From Clostridiaceae bacterium (lineage in GTDB: Bacteria > Bacillota > Clostridia > Saccharofermentanales > DTU023), in the NCBI GenBank assembly GCA_012800135.1, contig JAAZJV010000266.1:1-15664 (forward strand): a DNA stretch of 15,664 nt, written 5' to 3'. Positions within the stretch are counted from its first letter, which is position 1; each line of letters opens with the position of its first letter. This document shows, piece after piece, positions 6,555 to 15,324 of this stretch. Under the pieces are notes generated by a model. It searched no databases, was not told where the DNA came from, and saw only the letters and a list, made by a program, of their open reading frames with translations. The position numbers were made by a program, and so were the translations under genes.

Positions 6555-8975
6555 ATGAAGCGCGGCAATACAAAAAATCAAGTGAAACGTGCCACAGCGA
6601 ATGCACAGAGACGTTTCAATCGCAAGCTCGCCTATGTAGCGCTTATTTTTTTTATTGTAGCGCTGTTGGTACTCCTTCAAGTTTATAACGTTCAGATCGT
6701 CAGGCATGATGCACTCGCCGCCAAAGCGGCTGAACAGCAATATATGACGGGCGCTCAAGTTCCGAAGCGCGGGATGATTCTCGATCGCAACGGATATCCT
6801 TTGGCACTTTCAACGTACGCTTACAGGATCGGTATGACGCCGTCTGACGTCTACTCTTGGTCAGAGAGCGTGTCCGTAAAAGAGATCGTCGACAAGATGG
6901 CAGAGACGTTAAGTCTTAGCGACGAAAAGCGTTTGACACTTCATGAGACGATCCTCAACGACCGTTCCAAGGGGTGGCGCGGTCTGAAAAATTACATGAG
7001 TGAAAGGCGTCCTGTGACGTATGTTCAAATCGCCGCCGGTGTCAAAGAGGAAGTCGCCGAACAACTGCGCGTCTGGCTCAATGAGAATCATGTCGGCGGC
7101 GTTCGTTTTGACGCGGAAGAACAACGCGTCTATAACAACGGATGTCTCGGTTCTCAAGTAATCGGTATGACAAGACAAGAAGACGGCAGGTTGACCGGAG
7201 TGTCCGGATTAGAGGCACAATACAATGAACTTCTATCCGGTCATGCCGGATATACGTATGCACGTCACAATAATTATGGTTCACGCGGTATTGTGCCTTT
7301 TTCGGAGACGGTTTCGCGTCCCATCAAGGAAAGTCAACATTTAGTAACGTCACTTGACTTGGAAGTAGAGCGCATCCTGCGCGAAGAATTGCTTTCTATG
7401 GCGGCTGCTGCCGGCCTGAGAACCGGTGTACAGGGCATTGTGCTCGATGTGCATTCGGGTGATGTGCTGGCTATGGAGCAAATCAGTTCTTTTGAGCTAG
7501 ATGACCCTGCCGCTTTGCCGCTCGGCTTTACAGAAGATGCTTGGGAGGCGTTGTCATCGGAAGAGCGTCAAGCCTATCTTTCCTCGAATCTATGGAACAA
7601 CATTAACGTCATAGATTTGTACGAACCCGGTTCCGTTTTCAAGGGCGTTACTTTGGCTATCGGTCTTGAGACCGGCTCTGCAACGGAGGACACTTTGTTT
7701 TCGGATGAAACTGTTACCGTTCAGGGAGTACCCATACGATGTGCAACACAGGGAGGACACGGTTCTGAAACACTGCGCGAGGGTTTTTATCGATCATGCA
7801 ACCCCGTTTTTGTAAGACTTGCCGATCAAATCGGCAAGGAAACGTATTATGACTGGATTCACAGACTCGGCCTGTCCGGTACGACGGGATTGGATTTGCC
7901 GGGCGAGGCGCGCGGTATTATGCACGCCAACCCGATGCCCATTGACTTTGCAAACCTTTGTTTTGGCGAGTCGTCTTCATTTACAGCGATCCAGATGGCG
8001 CGATTTTTTGCTATGATCGGCAATGGAGGTCATTTCGTAACACCGCGTGTGGCGATTGGCACGACTGAAAGTCAGGTTGAGTCGATGATGCCGTTTGATA
8101 TCAAGATTAATGAGCATATGTTGTCAAGTGAGACGTGCGCGAGTGTGCGTTCCATGATGGAAGACGTCGTGACAAAGGGAACGGCGACAAATACATTCGG
8201 CGCCATGGGCTTTCCTATGGCCGGTAAAACCGGCACTGCGACCGACATCGAATATATTACGCCTTCTGAAACAGCGGAAGGCGAACAGGAAGAACCGGAA
8301 GAGATCGTACATCTGACATGTTCCTTTGTATGTCTCTTTCCGTCGGATCAACCGCGCTACGTGTCGTTAATTACCCTTAGGAATGCAGAAACCAATGTCT
8401 CAAGCCGATTGGCAGCGCAGTGCGCAACGCGTGTCGCTTCACGCGTACTCAATCATGACGGATTATTGCAAAATTATTCCGAAGGAGAACTGCAGACACT
8501 TTCAGTAGCGACGACACTCGAGAATTATGAAGGCATGACGATCCGCGAAGCGGCACACCGTTTGCAACAATTGAATTTGAATCCGGTTGTGCCTGAAAAT
8601 GCCTTTTTCTTGGATATGCCCTGTGCCGTGCAATTGCCTGCTCCGGGCTCACAAGTCGGGTACGGATCAACGGTCTGGCTTTACCCCGACAATGTAAATG
8701 AAGTAGAATGGATAGCTGTGCCCGATTTCCGTGGGCGAACATACCACGAATGTATTTACCTTGCTGCCGAAGTCGGTGTTGCCATCCTTCCGGTTGGAGC
8801 GCCTCAAGGCAAGGCGACAGGGCAGAGCATTCTTCCCATGGAAGGTTCGCTGCCTTCGGATGACGGACAAGATCCTGCCGGAGCGCCGTCAGGTCATACC
8901 GAGTCGGAAAGGGAAAACATCGCTGGACGCGTTTTGCGCGGTGAAGTGATACAAGTTTATTTTGGGGAACAGTAA
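6555..8975 (+). CDS. ftsI: FtsI/PBP2B-type class B penicillin-binding protein with PASTA domains
   Basis: This is the septal transpeptidase that crosslinks peptidoglycan made by FtsW. The 806 residues comprise a basic cytoplasmic tail (1-25), one membrane helix (about 26-44), a PBP dimerisation domain (about 65-255) and a transpeptidase domain with SVFK (360-363, nucleophile Ser360), SCN (414-416) and KTGT (558-561). Two PASTA-like units follow: about 655-711 and 715-806. An acidic stretch (568-584, TPSETAEGEQEEPEE) sits just after KTGT, and a Pro/Gly/Asp/Ser-rich stretch (about 762-788) interrupts the last PASTA unit; both look like flexible inserts. SpoVD, the sporulation paralogue, has the same layout, but its location with ftsL and ftsW favours the division role. 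The Shine-Dalgarno is weak (AAAGAGAT). It is followed by murF after three bases. Confidence 0.95.
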   Translation: MKRGNTKNQVKRATANAQRRFNRKLAYVALIFFIVALLVLLQVYNVQIVRHDALAAKAAEQQYMTGAQVPKRGMILDRNGYPLALSTYAYRIGMTPSDVYSWSESVSVKEIVDKMAETLSLSDEKRLTLHETILNDRSKGWRGLKNYMSERRPVTYVQIAAGVKEEVAEQLRVWLNENHVGGVRFDAEEQRVYNNGCLGSQVIGMTRQEDGRLTGVSGLEAQYNELLSGHAGYTYARHNNYGSRGIVPFSETVSRPIKESQHLVTSLDLEVERILREELLSMAAAAGLRTGVQGIVLDVHSGDVLAMEQISSFELDDPAALPLGFTEDAWEALSSEERQAYLSSNLWNNINVIDLYEPGSVFKGVTLAIGLETGSATEDTLFSDETVTVQGVPIRCATQGGHGSETLREGFYRSCNPVFVRLADQIGKETYYDWIHRLGLSGTTGLDLPGEARGIMHANPMPIDFANLCFGESSSFTAIQMARFFAMIGNGGHFVTPRVAIGTTESQVESMMPFDIKINEHMLSSETCASVRSMMEDVVTKGTATNTFGAMGFPMAGKTGTATDIEYITPSETAEGEQEEPEEIVHLTCSFVCLFPSDQPRYVSLITLRNAETNVSSRLAAQCATRVASRVLNHDGLLQNYSEGELQTLSVATTLENYEGMTIREAAHRLQQLNLNPVVPENAFFLDMPCAVQLPAPGSQVGYGSTVWLYPDNVNEVEWIAVPDFRGRTYHECIYLAAEVGVAILPVGAPQGKATGQSILPMEGSLPSDDGQDPAGAPSGHTESERENIAGRVLRGEVIQVYFGEQ

Positions 8976-8978
8976 CAT

Positions 8979-10460
8979 ATGACACGTTTTTTGCCCGCAC
9001 AGCTCAAGCTGTGGACAAAAGGAGAACTATTACAGACAGGCGTTCATGCTGCGGATCCTGAACGCTTTTATCCGTCGATTTCAACCGATACGCGTACGCT
9101 CGCGCCTGGTGAAGTGTTCGTGCCCTTGAGAGGCGATCATTTTGACGGACATGACTTTTTGGAGGAGGCGATCGAAAAGCTAGCCGGTATGGTCGTCTGT
9201 GAACGCAGAGCTGCATGTCTTTCCGATATGCTCGAGCGTCTCAGCCTTGACGATAATGCGCCGGATGTCCTTGTCGTGGATGATACATGGCAGGCCTATC
9301 AGGATATGGCAAAAGGATTTCGCACCGTACTTAACGCGAATATCATCGGTGTGACGGGGAGTGTGGGCAAGACAACGACGCGTCGTATGATTTACCAGAT
9401 GATCACATCCCAAGTCAAAGCCGAACAGTCAGAGCGCAATTTCAATAATCAAGTCGGTTTGCCGCGCACGATTTTATCGACGTGTCCGGAGACAGATGTG
9501 CTGGTTGCCGAGTTGGCGATGGATCGCCGAGGTGAAATTTCAAAGCTGGCGAAGATTGCCGTGCCGGATATCGGTATCGTCACGGGCATTGGCATGTCAC
9601 ACGCCGAGCACGTTGGCTCGATGATGGATATTTTAAATGAAAAAATATCCATCGTTGATGGCATGAAAGACAATAGTATTCTGATCGTTAACGGCGATGA
9701 CCCTCTGTTAGAATCGTGGGTAATGGAACACCATAATCACATTTCGATCTGGTACGTCGCCAGCGAGCACAATGTCGGCCGTCTTGAAAGAGACGGTGTG
9801 CCCGTTTTTTGGGCGGAACACGTCCATGCGGATCGTGAGAACGGCCTTTCATTTATCGGTCGATCGAATTTGGCTCCGGATGAACGCTGGCCCATTTTTA
9901 TTCCATATCCCGGTGTTCACCTTGTTCATGCCGCACTGTTCGGCCTAGCCTCTGCGTATGTCCTCGGACTCAATATGCAGGAAGCGGCCACGGGTGCGAA
10001 ACGTTTCGAGATGACAGAAAGCCGCCAGGAATGGCTGCGTTTTCATGACCTCGATATCCTTAACGACGCCTACAATGCTGCGCCTGAATCGCTAGGAGCG
10101 GCTCTTCGCACGTCGGAATTGCTTGCCGGTGGTCGGAGGGTTGTCGCGGTGATTGGCGGTATGCGCGAGCTCGGACAGTATTCTCGCCGAGCGCATCAGG
10201 AAGCAGCTTCGGACATCAGGGATGCCGGCATTGACCGTGTCATTCTTGTCGGCAAAGAGACAGAGGCGACGCGCGACGCTCTTTTGGAGGAGGATTCGAC
10301 GCGCGAACGGTTTGCCGGATGGTTTGAATCGTCATCACAGGCTTTGCCTTCTGTCTTAGAAGAGCTTCGTCCCGGCGATTTTTTGCTCATCAAAGGATCT
10401 CGATACTATGGTCTCGAACATATTCTGGATGAAGTGCGCAAAGCGTGGAGTAATCATTGA
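8979..10460 (+). CDS. murF: MurF, UDP-MurNAc-tripeptide--D-Ala-D-Ala ligase
   Basis: MurF adds D-Ala-D-Ala to UDP-MurNAc-tripeptide with ATP, the last cytoplasmic ligase step. The 493 residues show the three Mur ligase domains: an N-terminal UDP-binding part with STDTRTLAPGEVFVPLRG (35-52), the ATP domain with P-loop GVTGSVGKTTT (124-134), NFNNQVGLP (154-162) and AELAMDRRGEI (177-187), and the C-terminal domain with NDAYNAAPESL (362-372), IGGMRELG (392-399) and IKGSR (471-475). NFNNxxG and DAYNxxP mark MurF rather than MurE. The usual GDMxELG reads GGMRELG here. GGGGA lies about ten bases before the ATG. The neighbouring murE expected between ftsI and murF is missing. mraY starts one base after the stop. 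Confidence 0.95.
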   Translation: MTRFLPAQLKLWTKGELLQTGVHAADPERFYPSISTDTRTLAPGEVFVPLRGDHFDGHDFLEEAIEKLAGMVVCERRAACLSDMLERLSLDDNAPDVLVVDDTWQAYQDMAKGFRTVLNANIIGVTGSVGKTTTRRMIYQMITSQVKAEQSERNFNNQVGLPRTILSTCPETDVLVAELAMDRRGEISKLAKIAVPDIGIVTGIGMSHAEHVGSMMDILNEKISIVDGMKDNSILIVNGDDPLLESWVMEHHNHISIWYVASEHNVGRLERDGVPVFWAEHVHADRENGLSFIGRSNLAPDERWPIFIPYPGVHLVHAALFGLASAYVLGLNMQEAATGAKRFEMTESRQEWLRFHDLDILNDAYNAAPESLGAALRTSELLAGGRRVVAVIGGMRELGQYSRRAHQEAASDIRDAGIDRVILVGKETEATRDALLEEDSTRERFAGWFESSSQALPSVLEELRPGDFLLIKGSRYYGLEHILDEVRKAWSNH

Positions 10461-10461
10461 G

Positions 10462-11481
10462 ATGTTTGCGTTAGAGGATGTCCTCCGGTCATGTATTTCC
10501 GCTCTTGCCGTTTTTGTTATGACGGTTGTCTGCGGTCGTTTTTTACTGCCTCGCATTCGGGAGAGAAGCCATGGGCAGCAGGTACGTGACGAGGGTCCTA
10601 AAACACATCTGGAAAAATCGGGAACACCGACGTTTGGCGGTTTGTTCTTCTTGATTCCACTCGTTCTCTTCGCGATTGTAATGTTGTTTGTTTTAGATGA
10701 AGCGCGTGATGTTTGTGTGATTGTGCTCTTTATGGTGCTCTTTGGCAGCGTAGGGTTTGTAGATGACTACATCAAAGTTCATATTTCAAAAGAGGGCTTG
10801 AGCGTCAGACAGAAAACGGTATTTCTTGCCGCAGTCTCTATTGCAGCGTCCGTCTATACCGTCTGGTTTTCAGACTCAGGCTCACTTTTTTTGTTACCCT
10901 TTGCGACACGAATCATTCCGATCACCGGCACGTGGAAAATACTTTACACCGTATTTATTACGCTGTTTATTTTTTACATCAGCAATTCTGTCAACATCAC
11001 GGATGGGCTCGACGGCCTGTTGTCGTCTTTGATGGCGGTGGCGATGATCGGGCTCTTTTTCTCTTTTGGTCTTTTGACCGATGTTTTAAAGGGTGCTCCC
11101 GGACTGATGACCCTCTCTTTGGCGATTTTTGGGGGAGTACTTGGATTTCTTATCTTTAATCGGTATCCGGCGCAGGTATTCATGGGGGATACAGGCTCAC
11201 TCGCACTCGGCGCCGGTTTTGCTCTTATGACGTGTCTTTCCGGTATGCCTTGGATTGTGCTTCTGAACGGAGCGGTGTTTGTAGCAGAGGGCATGTCGGT
11301 ACTCATACAGGTGACTTATTTCAAAGCGACGAAAGGAAAACGTATATTTAAAATGGCACCGCTACACCATCATTTTGAGTACATGGGCTGGCATGAAACG
11401 AAGGTCGTCAGGTCATTTGTGCTCGTCGGAGTCGTGGGTGCGCTGACTGGTGTGTTTTTCACAACGGGATATGTTCTTTAG
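10462..11481 (+). CDS. mraY: MraY, phospho-MurNAc-pentapeptide translocase
   Basis: MraY transfers phospho-MurNAc-pentapeptide from UDP to undecaprenyl phosphate, making lipid I at the inner face of the membrane. Starting at ATG 10462 the protein has 339 residues and about ten membrane helices. Diagnostic motifs: KTHLEKSGTPTFGG (47-60), VGFVDDYIKV (97-106, Asp101/Asp102), SNSVNITDGLDGL (174-186), FMGDTGSLALG (240-250) and MAPLHHHFEYMGWHE (298-312). The frame is open back to 10408, but those 18 residues overlap murF and do not look like MraY; the ATG one base after the murF stop, with TGGAG at 10446-10450, is preferred. Family members usually read GTPTMGG; here Met is Phe. ftsW follows after 14 bases; the usual murD between them is absent. 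Confidence 0.96.
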   Translation: MFALEDVLRSCISALAVFVMTVVCGRFLLPRIRERSHGQQVRDEGPKTHLEKSGTPTFGGLFFLIPLVLFAIVMLFVLDEARDVCVIVLFMVLFGSVGFVDDYIKVHISKEGLSVRQKTVFLAAVSIAASVYTVWFSDSGSLFLLPFATRIIPITGTWKILYTVFITLFIFYISNSVNITDGLDGLLSSLMAVAMIGLFFSFGLLTDVLKGAPGLMTLSLAIFGGVLGFLIFNRYPAQVFMGDTGSLALGAGFALMTCLSGMPWIVLLNGAVFVAEGMSVLIQVTYFKATKGKRIFKMAPLHHHFEYMGWHETKVVRSFVLVGVVGALTGVFFTTGYVL

Positions 11482-11495
11482 AAAGAGGGTGTGCG

Positions 11496-12989
11496 ATGGC
11501 GACGAATTTGCGAGATACGATACGTCTACTTCCTTTTACGAAAAAAGAAGACTCCGCGCTGTCGACGGAGCCGAGTCGCGGCGACGGTCCGGACGAGCGC
11601 GCTTTGTTCTCGAATTATCGGATGTCGCTGCCTCTTCTTATCAGCTGGTTCCTTTTGCTTGCGTTCGGCTTTCTCATGATGTTCAGCGCAAGTTACGGAA
11701 CAAGTTTTGTCATGACAAGTGCCGATTATGCGTCTTCTCAAGTGGATGGCGCCGAAGAGGCTCCGGTTGTCGCGGTGATACCTGAAGCGGATGCCTCGCA
11801 TTTGGCACGTCGACAGGCCGGTATCACGCTGATTTCAGTTTTATTGTCTATAGCGTTTGCTTTTATCGTTCCGTTCCGACAGCTGACGCGGAAAAGATTG
11901 GGCTATTTCGTCTGGTTTTTGGTGACGCCGCTTCTTTTGGCGTGTCGTTTGTTCAGCACGCCCATCAACGGTGCACGCCGCTGGTTAAACTTTGGCGCAA
12001 TAAGCTTTCAACCGTCCGAACTTGCTAAGATCGCGCTGATCTTTTTCCTTGCCAATTATTTTGCTGTGCGTTCACACGAGCGGCGACGCGAACGGGCAAG
12101 GGCGTCAGCGCCTTCCTCGCGTGCGCGCCTTGGTGACCGCAACGCCACGTCACATGTTCGTCAAAGCGTGTGGAAAAAAGCATACATCGATGTGACGAGG
12201 CCGGCACTCATGTCGCTTATTTGGGTGGTGCTTGTTCTGATCCAGCCTCACCTTTCAGGCGCGATCATCTTGATTGCGCTGACATTAGTCATGTTTTTTC
12301 TTGCCGGCATTCCCAAAAGGTCTTTGATACTCGGCGGATTACAGGTGCTGGCGGTCGTACTCGTTTTGCTTACTCTGTTTGCCGTGCTTTATCCTTATAT
12401 TCAAGATGAACACCCCTCGTTTTTTGCGATGGTTGACGCCCGTTTTTCGTATGCCAGACAGCGCGTGAACACGTTCAATAATCCCGAAGCAGCCACATCG
12501 GATGAGCGAATGCAGGTCACACAAGCCGAAATTGCGCTAGGTTCAGGCGGTCTATCAGGTAAGGGTTTTGGAACGAGTGTACAAAAGTTAAACTGGCTTG
12601 CGGAAGCTCACAACGATTTCATTTTTCCGATCATCGGCGAGGAATTGGGGTTTGTGGGTATCCTAGCGGTGATGGCGCTCTTCTTGCTGTTTCTTGTATG
12701 TGGTCTTTCAATCGCACGTCGAGCAAACAGTGAGATGGCACGGTTTGCTGCCGCCGGGTATACGATTTACATCGTTTTACAAGCCTTTTTGAATATGGGT
12801 GTAACAGTTGGTATCATGCCGGCTACGGGAATATCGCTGCCATTTTTTAGTTATGGAGGTACATCGAACTTGTTCTTTTGCGCCGCTGTAGGGATGTTAC
12901 TTTGTATCTCCAAATCGGCGACAGAGACAGATCAGGAACTTTCGACAATTTTGGGAAAAAATCGATCGAACTTAAGGACGGAGGCATGA
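11496..12989 (+). CDS. ftsW: FtsW, septal SEDS peptidoglycan polymerase
   Basis: FtsW polymerises lipid II at the septum as partner of FtsI. Motifs: NGARRWLNFGAISFQPSELAK (158-178), QPHLSGAII (250-258), GKGFGTSVQKLNWLAEAHND (355-374, with conserved Asp374) leading into FIFPIIGEELGFVG, and NMGVTVGIMPATGISLPFF...SYGGTS (433-457). At 497 residues it is longer than the roughly 370-420 typical of the family. The extra length is a polar N-terminus (1-43), an external loop of about 40 residues after the first helix (67-106) and a very basic Arg/Ser-rich cytoplasmic loop (191-235). A single stray GAGGGTG precedes the ATG. The stop overlaps murG as ATGA. It differs clearly from the RodA at the left edge, which lacks the GARRW motif. 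Confidence 0.95.
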   Translation: MATNLRDTIRLLPFTKKEDSALSTEPSRGDGPDERALFSNYRMSLPLLISWFLLLAFGFLMMFSASYGTSFVMTSADYASSQVDGAEEAPVVAVIPEADASHLARRQAGITLISVLLSIAFAFIVPFRQLTRKRLGYFVWFLVTPLLLACRLFSTPINGARRWLNFGAISFQPSELAKIALIFFLANYFAVRSHERRRERARASAPSSRARLGDRNATSHVRQSVWKKAYIDVTRPALMSLIWVVLVLIQPHLSGAIILIALTLVMFFLAGIPKRSLILGGLQVLAVVLVLLTLFAVLYPYIQDEHPSFFAMVDARFSYARQRVNTFNNPEAATSDERMQVTQAEIALGSGGLSGKGFGTSVQKLNWLAEAHNDFIFPIIGEELGFVGILAVMALFLLFLVCGLSIARRANSEMARFAAAGYTIYIVLQAFLNMGVTVGIMPATGISLPFFSYGGTSNLFFCAAVGMLLCISKSATETDQELSTILGKNRSNLRTEA

Positions 12990-14122
12990 CAAAGCAACGC
13001 AATCATACGCTGATATTGGGCGCCGGCGGCACAGGCGGACACATTTATCCCGCGCTTTCTATCGCTGACGCTTTCCGTGAGGCATCGCCCTCCATGCGTA
13101 TCGTGTTCTGCGGTGAGAAAGGAAGCCTGGAGGAATCCAATGTGCGAAAAGCAGGATTTGATTTTTATTCAATTTCTGCGTATCCGCTACCTGTAAAAGG
13201 CGTCGGCAGTTACGTCTCATGGTTTTTGAAAAATCTTCGCGGCATTGTGTCAAGTCTGTCTTTTCTTTGCAAGGAGCGCCCGTCACTCGTTTTTGGAACA
13301 GGGGGCTATGTGACGGGGCCTTTGATTACGGCTGCACGCCTTTGTCGTGTGCCCTATTTTCTTCATGAGCAGAATTCTATTCCCGGTCGCGCCAACCGTT
13401 TGTTTGCAAAAGGCGCTCGATGCGTCTTTATTTCTTACGAGGCAAGCCGCTCGAATTTTGGGGACAATGTCTCTCTAGCTTTTTCCGGAAACCCGGTTCG
13501 ATCTGTTTTTCAAACGCTCGACAAAGATTCTTCCCGCCGAAAGCTTGGCATTGAGCCCGACACGTTTTTGATTCTCATTACCGGTGGAAGCCTTGGGGCG
13601 CAGACGATCAACGAAGCCGTTGAGGGCCTTGGCACTGAAGCAAGGGAATGGTGGTTTCATTTCATTAAACGTCATCCCGAAGTACAGGTGGTCATCAGCA
13701 CAGGTCAGCTTCGCGACCCTTCTATGGCGGAAAGACTGAACAACATTCCCCATATACAGGCACACAATTACATAGAAGATCTCCCGTCATGGTTGTCAGC
13801 TTCAGATCTTTACATCGGACGCGCCGGAGCAATGACGTTGGCCGAGGTGACGGCCTTGGCAAAACCTTCTGTGCTCATTCCGTTTCCTTATGCGGCCGAC
13901 AACCATCAGAATGAGAACGCGCGTATTATGAAAGCCGCAGGCGCGAGTTATGTGTGCAAAGATCGTATTTTCAACGCGAACGTCCTTCTCAACACGATCG
14001 AACGTCTGATCTCCGACCCCGAAGCACTCGATCTCATGGGCAAGAAAGCGGGTGAACTTGCCGTCATGAATGCTGCAGAAAAGATTGTCGAAAAAACATT
14101 TAAGATGATGGACGGTGCGTGA
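12986..14122 (+). CDS. murG: MurG, lipid II-forming GlcNAc transferase
   Basis: MurG moves GlcNAc from UDP-GlcNAc to lipid I, forming lipid II on the cytoplasmic membrane face. The 378 residues from ATG 12986 have the two Rossmann-like GT-B domains: GAGGTGGHIYPALSIA (12-27), FGTGGYVTGP (103-112), LHEQNSIPGRANR (126-138), SGNPVR (167-172), TGGSLGAQTIN (199-209), and the donor site ASDLYIGRAGAMTLAEV (272-288) with PFPYAADNHQNENA (299-312). The frame continues upstream to 12878 inside ftsW, but the protein family starts just before the GGTGGH loop; AAGGA lies seven bases before this ATG. It overlaps ftsW by ATGA and ftsQ by GTGA, so the three are likely coupled. murC, often next to murG, is not here. 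Confidence 0.96.
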   Translation: MTKQRNHTLILGAGGTGGHIYPALSIADAFREASPSMRIVFCGEKGSLEESNVRKAGFDFYSISAYPLPVKGVGSYVSWFLKNLRGIVSSLSFLCKERPSLVFGTGGYVTGPLITAARLCRVPYFLHEQNSIPGRANRLFAKGARCVFISYEASRSNFGDNVSLAFSGNPVRSVFQTLDKDSSRRKLGIEPDTFLILITGGSLGAQTINEAVEGLGTEAREWWFHFIKRHPEVQVVISTGQLRDPSMAERLNNIPHIQAHNYIEDLPSWLSASDLYIGRAGAMTLAEVTALAKPSVLIPFPYAADNHQNENARIMKAAGASYVCKDRIFNANVLLNTIERLISDPEALDLMGKKAGELAVMNAAEKIVEKTFKMMDGA

Positions 14123-15267
14123 TCATGACACGCCGGAAGGTGAACACATCAAGGAGCGACGGTTTTCAGCGCCGTGGCTTACACAATGAGCGCGATGCAC
14201 GATCTTACGGTTATCGTGTTGGAAATGATTCTACGCCTACACGCGCGTCATCTCGACCGGCGAATGCGCAAGATCGTCATAATGTTTCAAGAGAGTCTTC
14301 CGTTTCATCAAAAAGAAAGCAGTTGTCGAACGCTCCAAAGCGCCAAAAAAGAGAGCCTTATCTCAGTACAAAAGGAGCGCAGGACGGTTATCCACAATCT
14401 TTTGCGCCTTCGCCGTATACTGATGAAAGTAAGCGTCGCAGAAAGCGAAAAAACTTATTTTCATTTTTTCGAGGCTGGTTTCTAAAATTTCTGGTGGTTT
14501 TTGCGCTGATGCTGGGGATTGCAGCATTCATTATCTATTACCCCGGATTTTATATTACGTCCTTTGTGATTGAAGGCTCAGAACACGTTTCAAGTGCGGA
14601 AATTATGGACAGTGTAGATAAAGCGATCGGCGAACATTTCATTTTCGGCATCGGAGGTTCGACAGCTCATTGGTTTGGGCTTAGATACGGTGCGATGGAA
14701 AAACGAATCGCGGAGCGCAATCCAATGTTGCGCGAAGTTCGTGTCGCTTTCTGCTTTCCTTCTCAGGTTGTGATCGATGTCTTTGAGAAAACAGAAGTGA
14801 TTGCGTTGCGTTTGACGGATGGATATGCTCTGTTGGATCGAAACTTTGATGTAATACGTGTGATCTCATCTCCGCAGTTTGATTTGCCGATCCTTGAAGG
14901 CGTGCGCCTTCTGGAAGCAGCTGAGCCTGGGAAGCCTATTGCCGTTGAAGAACCGGAAGAACTAAATTCCGTGCTTAGCATCACTGCAGCGATGATTCGA
15001 CAAGATGATTTAGATCAAACAGGCGGTATACTCCTGATGGATGCTGTAAGAAAAATAAGGCATGATGACAAGGATGCATATTATCTTTTCATTCCGCTTG
15101 AGCAAGGGGGAGAAATACGTGTTAAAATAAAGGACAACAGGTTATTACAACAGAAATTGGCATTATTAGCTCAATTAATCAACACGTGGCAACTTAAAGA
15201 ACGAGGCACCGGTGAGTTGGATATGACCGGTGAAAGATCTGTTTTTAAACCTGACTCAGCATACTGA
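14119..15267 (+). CDS. ftsQ: FtsQ/DivIB cell division protein with POTRA domain
   Basis: FtsQ (DivIB) is a bitopic membrane protein that joins FtsL and DivIC in the divisome. The 382 residues split into a long Arg/Lys/Ser-rich cytoplasmic region (1-112) without family motifs, one membrane helix (about 121-141), a POTRA domain (about 144-217, beginning YITSFVIEGSEHVSSAEI) and a beta domain (about 218-345) with LTDGYALLDRNFDVIRV. Overall order and the sequence around POTRA fit the family, whose sequence conservation is low. The start may be GTG 14119, overlapping the murG stop as GTGA with GGAC six bases before it, or ATG 14125 two codons later. The cytoplasmic part is longer than in many homologues. 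Confidence 0.88.
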   Translation: MIMTRRKVNTSRSDGFQRRGLHNERDARSYGYRVGNDSTPTRASSRPANAQDRHNVSRESSVSSKRKQLSNAPKRQKREPYLSTKGAQDGYPQSFAPSPYTDESKRRRKRKNLFSFFRGWFLKFLVVFALMLGIAAFIIYYPGFYITSFVIEGSEHVSSAEIMDSVDKAIGEHFIFGIGGSTAHWFGLRYGAMEKRIAERNPMLREVRVAFCFPSQVVIDVFEKTEVIALRLTDGYALLDRNFDVIRVISSPQFDLPILEGVRLLEAAEPGKPIAVEEPEELNSVLSITAAMIRQDDLDQTGGILLMDAVRKIRHDDKDAYYLFIPLEQGGEIRVKIKDNRLLQQKLALLAQLINTWQLKERGTGELDMTGERSVFKPDSAY

Positions 15268-15277
15268 CGTTCTTGAG

Positions 15278-15302
15278 ATGTCATGACCACTTTGAGTGAC
15301 AT
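15278..15302 (+). repeat. short hairpin between ftsQ and sbp
   Basis: ATGTCA (15278-15283) and TGACAT (15297-15302) form a perfect 6-bp inverted repeat with a 13-base loop, ten bases after the ftsQ stop. No T-run follows, so it is unlikely to stop transcription fully. The rest of 15268-15324 holds only the sbp ribosome binding site. Confidence 0.35.
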
Positions 15303-15324
15303 GTAAGTCTAAGAGGAAATATCG

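Noticed and set aside
6500..6688. Small open frame from a GTG with GAGG upstream, crossing the start of ftsI.
   Set aside because: It runs out of frame into ftsI, has no family resemblance and no typical composition; treated as a shadow.
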